64,000 bases of DNA from positions 374,001 through 438,000 of the forward strand of contig JAQFVV010006632.1 in the NCBI GenBank assembly GCA_028023455.1. Reading direction: 5' to 3'. Numbering within the stretch: position 1 is the stretch's first letter; each line of letters opens with the position of its first letter. Position numbers and translations under genes: made by a program. Under the pieces are notes generated by a model. That model searched no databases. It was not told where the DNA came from and saw only the letters and a program-made list of their open reading frames with translations. Below are positions 59,137 through 64,000 of this stretch, piece after piece. The DNA comes from Epiperipatus broadwayi (taxonomy: Eukaryota; Onychophora; Udeonychophora; Euonychophora; Peripatidae).

Positions 59137-59560
59137 TATTGTATAATTGGTAAAGTGACGGCGCATGATCCTTCGAGAACGATACATGCTAAATCTTGGT
59201 TAAAAAGAAAAAGAGTTGGGAGGGTTTCATTTGACAAATGCGAGGGAAGGGAATAACCAACAAATAGAATAAAGGTTAATAAACATTTCAACAACATTTA
59301 AGTGTCGATCTGTTTTGCTTGTTTTTTTTAGTTATTATAATTAATTCTTATCTTTCATTTTGTAGTCTTTTGGTCCGTTAAAAAGAAAATAATTTTAAGG
59401 TTTGCAATTGGTGATTGCCGTTCGTAAATAAATTAACCGTTATTATAAAAAAAAAAAATTATAATACGATCTAGGCAGAAATGTTTAGTGGGGCCCTTGA
59501 ACGGCCACCATTCGTTGCAATCTCGTAAAATTTAAGAGCGTAACAAAATGTTTTGTTACA
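59137..59560 (+). repeat. 3' LTR of gag-only element, part 3
   Basis: Matches 50306-50727 and ends in AAAATGTTTTGTTACA, followed by ATAT. Confidence 0.9.
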
Positions 59561-59566
59561 ATATAT

Positions 59567-59830
59567 AATAATTTATAATATAGCAGTTTATATATTTCTA
59601 ATATTTCAGAAGCAACTTACTATTCCCACACATGCTAAAATTGATATATATATATACACATCTTTTTTCAATAATTGTTTTAAAATCTTGGTAGCTCTCC
59701 TATGCTTAGAGCTTATTCTTTGAATAAACCAACAATTATTGATTGTGTTTAAATTAGGGTTTGATTTTATTATAAGCCTGAGTTTTAAGTTGGCAATATT
59801 ACCCTAAAACAATTATTAGTAGGAGAATAT
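59567..59830 (+). repeat. Dispersed repeat F, copy 2
   Basis: See copy 1 at 48820. It starts almost at the 3' LTR boundary. Confidence 0.7.
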
Positions 59831-60237
59831 GTATCAATATTACTGCATGTATAAAGGGTAATTGATCCCAGAACATTGCAGATATATAAATTGCTATATT
59901 ATTAATTATATATATATAAATTTAAAAAAATAAAGGTCACAAGTATTTAACCAGTCAACTGATTATTAAGAAAAGAGCCCGTAGCAAAAAAAATTTTGGA
60001 CATAGCATGCGCCATCTCTTCGTCAATTTTGGTCGCAATTTCTTCATTTTAGGCTTATTTGATAGGAAATTCAAATTTTAAAATTGTAGTTCTAAAAATG
60101 TCAGCATATAGTGTTATATTTTTTTTAAAAAATCAATTTTGTTTACATGCCTATTGGTGCATAGGTGTGTCTTTTTCTCTTATTGGATACCTACCAAATC
60201 TGGAAATGTCTTCTGGGCATGTTTCTAAATGACAGAT
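59831..60237. other. Spacer, no gene recognised
   Basis: No supported feature. Confidence 0.5.
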
Positions 60238-60604
60238 TCAGAAACGAAAACACAGATGTACATGTTCGTTCGTAATTGATTTTGATGTAAATAATTATAT
60301 TTATTGTAATTTTTTATGTTCACAAATAAGATAATATAGTGCTCTATCAAAATATAATGTTTGACTCGGAAAATTTTAAATATTACAAAAAAAATACATT
60401 TGGAGAAATAATCTGTAACAAAAAACAATTATCGCTACAGACTGTAATCAGGCATTTCTAACTAAAAATTCAGAATTGAAAATGAAATGTAGTACACTTT
60501 CATACTTTGAAGTAAATAATTATATCTATCACGATTTTTCATTAATTTATACAAATATAAAGTTTGATTCCAAAAATGTTAAATATTATAAGAAAAATAA
60601 GCAT
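60238..60604 (+). repeat. Diverged tandem duplication
   Basis: Units at 60238-60400 and 60470-60604 share GTAAATAATTATAT, an ATATAA-GTTTGA segment and GTTAAATATTA-like sequence in order. Non-coding. Confidence 0.55.
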
Positions 60605-61014
60605 GCTGGAAATTAAAAGAGAATTATTTGACAACTGGAGATTGAATAACGACACAATCATTGGTTGCAATATAATTCTTTTGTTTTACTGCTAGATATT
60701 TTTTACACACTTTTTTTTATATTTTTCTACAGTTATTAACATTATTTTAAATTTTTCGTTACATTTAACCAATTTGAATCGAAAATTATTCAATTTTTAG
60801 AAGCTGAATTAAAAAAATTCTGTGTATTTTAGATTAATATTTTAACAATAGAAACCAGCTGGAAATGAAATGGATGAATCATATTGTTCTCAGATTTAAG
60901 TAGTGGGCCAATAGAAAATTAGACAAATATTAAAAAGTTAAAAGAATCAGTTAAAGGGTTTTAATTAAACATGAGAAACTTTCTTTTTCCTGTGACATAT
61001 AAACTGAATTTGTA

Positions 61015-61210
61015 CCAGTAATATACCAATTTAAAAATCAGGCTTACAGTAAATTCAATTCCTAATTTAGAAATGGTCAATAATTGTTGATTTATTTAAA
61101 GAATAAACTCTGATTATAGGTGGTCCACCTTTAAAACAATTATTGATGGATGTGTGAAGAGTAGATGTATCCACAATATATTGTATGGGTCAAAATCTAT
61201 GTTCAATCTA
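61015..61210 (-). repeat. Dispersed repeat F, copy 3, inverted
   Basis: The minus strand matches copies 1 and 2 (AACAATTATTGA, AAATTAGG, GTAAGCCTGATTTTTAAATT). Confidence 0.65.
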
Positions 61211-62047
61211 GCATGTGCATGATACATAAGTCAGGAACAATACTAAAGGTTAACCTATTTGCCTGTGCTCCCAGATCTATGACAATATGAGCAACGTTTT
61301 TGAGGATATTACAAGTTTTCCACTGACTTCGCTTCCAACAATGAAAACAGGGTGAGCACAAAGACTTGGAAAGATAATATATTCAGGTGATTAGCTAATA
61401 ATTTTTATAAAATATTACAATTAAAGAATGGTACACACTACTGCTTAATATTTATTAATAATCACAACTGTAATAATATTCAAGGCAACATTAAACAAAA
61501 GGAAGTTTAATTAATAATACTAAATAAAATCACATTCACTTATGGAACAATATAACTCAATCAAGTAATTATTAGAGATTCCGGCAATGAATGACAAATA
61601 CTAAATGATAGGATATAAATTTATTAAATGATTAGACATGGGAAATTTAATAATTATAAATAAAACAAAATATGGCTGTATAATATATAATTATTACTAC
61701 AAATTTAATAATGATTTAATTTGCAATTATGCACTTCTATTGATTAATCTTAAATAGGTCATTTGGGAATTACGGTAATTAAATAAAATATTTGGTTTAA
61801 TATATCAAAGTTGGTTGGTGCGATTAATATATATATATATATATAATAAGATTGGTTTGTGCGGTTAACATGGTGCCAAGGTTATAGAATAAACTGATTG
61901 TACAATCAATAATAAATTATATCTTAATCATTAATGTCAAAACATTACAAATTCACACTAATATATTTAATCATAACATTATATATATATATATATCAAA
62001 ATATTAATATATAACAAACTAACCAAAGAAAATACATATAAAAACAA
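61211..62047. other. Spacer, no gene recognised
   Basis: TA microsatellites at about 61831-61846 and 61980-61996. No coding signal. Confidence 0.5.
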
Positions 62048-62116
62048 AAAAAGACTTATAAATCCAGTAAATAATATTATATTTTCAACCAGAGGACTGG
62101 TTTTCATCAGAAAAAA
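62048..62116 (-). repeat. Repeat C, inverted copy
   Basis: The minus strand matches 3035-3118, with CUGAUGA, hairpin AACCAG/CUGGUU and GAAA all kept. Confidence 0.6.
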
Positions 62117-62129
62117 AAAAAAAAAACTC

Positions 62130-62330
62130 TGTCAGATAATGAAAATTATTCTTCACGTATAAATCGTGAAAAACAGAGCAGCCAAAAATTCAAAAAATAT
62201 TAATCACACCGAACAATTTGCCAAGCACTTTCGATACCGCATACCAGAATCATGGTGACATATATCGCCATGATTCTGCTCTGTTTATCATGATTTATAC
62301 ATGAAGAACAATTTTCATTATACATATAAG
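62130..62330. mobile_element. Palindromic element, about 200 bp
   Basis: Arms 62137-62182 and 62272-62325 are reverse complements, each with a TGAAAATT-type end, TATAAATC and AACAGAGCAG. The central part has a smaller inverted repeat (ATCATGGTGACA/CGCCATGAT). No hammerhead core. Confidence 0.65.
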
Positions 62331-64000
62331 TAAGAGTTGAGGATATGTGATTTAAGAACATGCGGGATCACATTTCTCATAGATTTGGGAGATCACCCAA
62401 ATGTGTGGGAGTGAGATGGTTCAGCCTAAAAGAAGCTGTAAATACATAATATGACTTAGAGAATTAAATAGAATGAGTGGCAAACAACATGCGATTATGG
62501 CTGACAGAGAGCATTGCAGCTTTATAAATAAATCCAATAATAATAAAGGCGGTATTATGTTATAATTTTACAATCACATACAGGACTGAGGTCACATAAG
62601 ATGCTTGCTAAATATGCGTGTATTAGAAAAATCTGATCAAACGTGTATTTTTATTGAAACAGAAAAAGACTGAAAATGTTAAAGTAAATTAAGTATGTGT
62701 GAATATAAACGCAATGGACATATAAAAATGCTATGAACTAATTAGGCAAAATTAATTTAAAGATCAGCAATTCTGATTAAATATCTAATAGCCCTACAGC
62801 AAATTTAATTAAATGCCATTAGAAAATACGGATTAGATTCCTGATTACAATTATCTGAAAAAAAAAAAACTTTAATTAATTAAATATACAAGAACTTGTA
62901 TTATATATTAATTAAACAAAAATGCAGGTTGGAATGTAATAACATTGGTACCACGTGGTTACCATTGGACTCCAACCAATTAGAATATTAAAATGGGAAC
63001 TGAGAGCTGTGATCTTCACCAAAAAGAAAGAGAAAATTATTAGCTATTTATAGCCCTTGAAAAACAGATGTGTTTCTTCCACTGACAATTATTGTCAGCC
63101 TTGTTAATCTGGCCACTCCAAGAACTATTCTCCGGATTTCAATATCTTGAGATAGCAGTACCTGGCTTAGGACTCACATAAAACAACTGCCTCATACCCA
63201 TTGTATTCATAAGCTATAACTTCGTAAGTTGAAGATAAAAGAACATTTATAATAACTGTTTATAATTAAAGTTGTATCTATAATTTAAATTGCCAAGCCA
63301 CCTGTGATTATATTAAAGTCATTTCTTTATTTGCAATCCAGCTGTGCTGTAACTGAGTCACCACTGGATATAGTAATGCTCTTGGGGGGCTTTGTTGTAT
63401 TTGGACAAAAGAGTATGCCTGCATGATGACTAAGGTCATATCTCTGAAGAATAGTAATACAAAATTGAGAATATGTCTACATGATGGCCAAGAACATATT
63501 TTTAAAGAATAGTGGCACAAACTAGCATGTTAGGACAGTTTATCTGCATTTCCCCATAAACTTATACATTAGAAGTGCCTGGAATCAATCCCAGTAGAAA
63601 CAGCATTTACTTTGAGGGAATAATGAGGAGTGGGATCTCAGCATTCTGAAGATACACATGGTGCATGGCAGATTGATGTGTGTGTACTTGGTAGGGTGGA
63701 TTTTGGAACTGGGATGGCCCTGCATTCTCTCATGTGTGGAGATACTGAAGCAAGGTCCAGCACTACTGGTTCATTGGATTTTTGCAACCATGACGGGGAA
63801 TAGGGTCATGGTTGTGATCTGATGGTTATTGAAATTGTGTGCAAAGAGAGGAATAATCACAAATGTAAAATAAAAGAGGTGTGGTTTATTACACAAAATG
63901 AATGCTATTGAACCAAAAATTAAATAGCTTTCAAATCAGAAAAAAATTAATGTTCTCATCAGACTAATCATGAATATGACACAAAAGCATTGATGGAATC
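62331..64000. other. Spacer to window end, no gene recognised
   Basis: No supported coding region or repeat. 63340-63800 is less AT-rich than average but has no convincing frame. Confidence 0.5.

Larger units (their letters stand above)
49109..59560 (+). mobile_element. Gag-only LTR retrotransposon, with two nested insertions
   Basis: 5' LTR 49109-50727 (1619 bp), internal 50728-51971 (1244 bp), 3' LTR in three pieces (51972-52115, 54774-55831, 59137-59560). The pieces sum to about 1626 bp, matching the 5' LTR once small target duplications are allowed for. The 4-bp sequence ATAT lies outside both ends. The internal region has only a gag-like frame and no protease, RT or integrase, so mobility would depend on enzymes from another element. 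Confidence 0.88.

Noticed and set aside
62130-62330. Hammerhead core in this palindrome
   Set aside because: No CUGANGA paired with GAAA at usable spacing on either strand.

Overview
This is an AT-rich, intron-scale stretch of a eukaryotic, probably invertebrate animal genome. The evidence is the dispersed tRNA-derived SINEs, the RTE-type and zinc-finger-ended LINEs, a Ty3/Gypsy retrotransposon, abundant TA/CA microsatellites and an assembly gap of 500 Ns (46987-47486). I see no host protein-coding gene, no canonical tRNA or rRNA gene and no CRISPR array. A mollusc or other lophotrochozoan would fit the repeat types, but the sequence does not prove it.

Layout. 1-1018 is the decayed 3' end of a LINE. 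From about 2.7 to 33 kb the window is AT-rich spacer carrying many palindromic (fold-back) elements of 200-470 bp, five copies or fragments of a ~105-bp tRNA-like SINE (one more lies at 46.5 kb), a second tRNA-like repeat, LINE fragments (7.2-7.8, 27.1-27.4, 31.2-31.5 kb) and a repeat pair with a conserved but broken reading frame (14.5 and 18.5 kb). 35458-45418 is a Ty3/Gypsy element with a 2.7-kb 5' LTR, a broken gag-pol and a 3'-truncated second LTR. 49109-59560 is a three-level nest. A gag-only LTR element has 1.62-kb LTRs. Its 3' LTR was split by a 2.66-kb solo LTR related to the Gypsy LTR, and split again by a nearly full-length 3.3-kb RTE LINE. The remainder to 64 kb is spacer with minor repeats.

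The most interesting signal is that several unrelated-looking palindromic families each carry a sequence that folds as a type I hammerhead ribozyme: the core CUGANGA, then stem II, then GAAA, then a tiny or self-complementary stem III, then a UH cleavage site, and a stem I with an internal loop. The clearest are in the 5.0-6.0 kb element (5812-5867), the 2719-2953 element and its relatives (2860-2899, 2773-2812, 12013-12056, 21974-22017) and the family at 6.2, 12.6, 25.1 and 30.5 kb (best copy 30447-30507, minus strand). Copies differ by compensating base changes in stems I and II. Because the host elements are palindromes, each full-length transcript would hold a ribozyme in one arm and its complement in the other. 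One such family is flanked by 12-bp target duplications, which suggests retroposition rather than cut-and-paste transposition. Hammerheads are known in Penelope-like elements, metazoan retrozymes and the schistosome Sm-alpha SINE-like repeats. I do not know of a description of this palindromic arrangement.

A second unexpected pattern is that all three LTR families begin exactly at their TG terminus with an inverted repeat that forms a hairpin, with different sequence but the same position in each. All statements come from reading the sequence by eye. No alignment, folding or database search was run.
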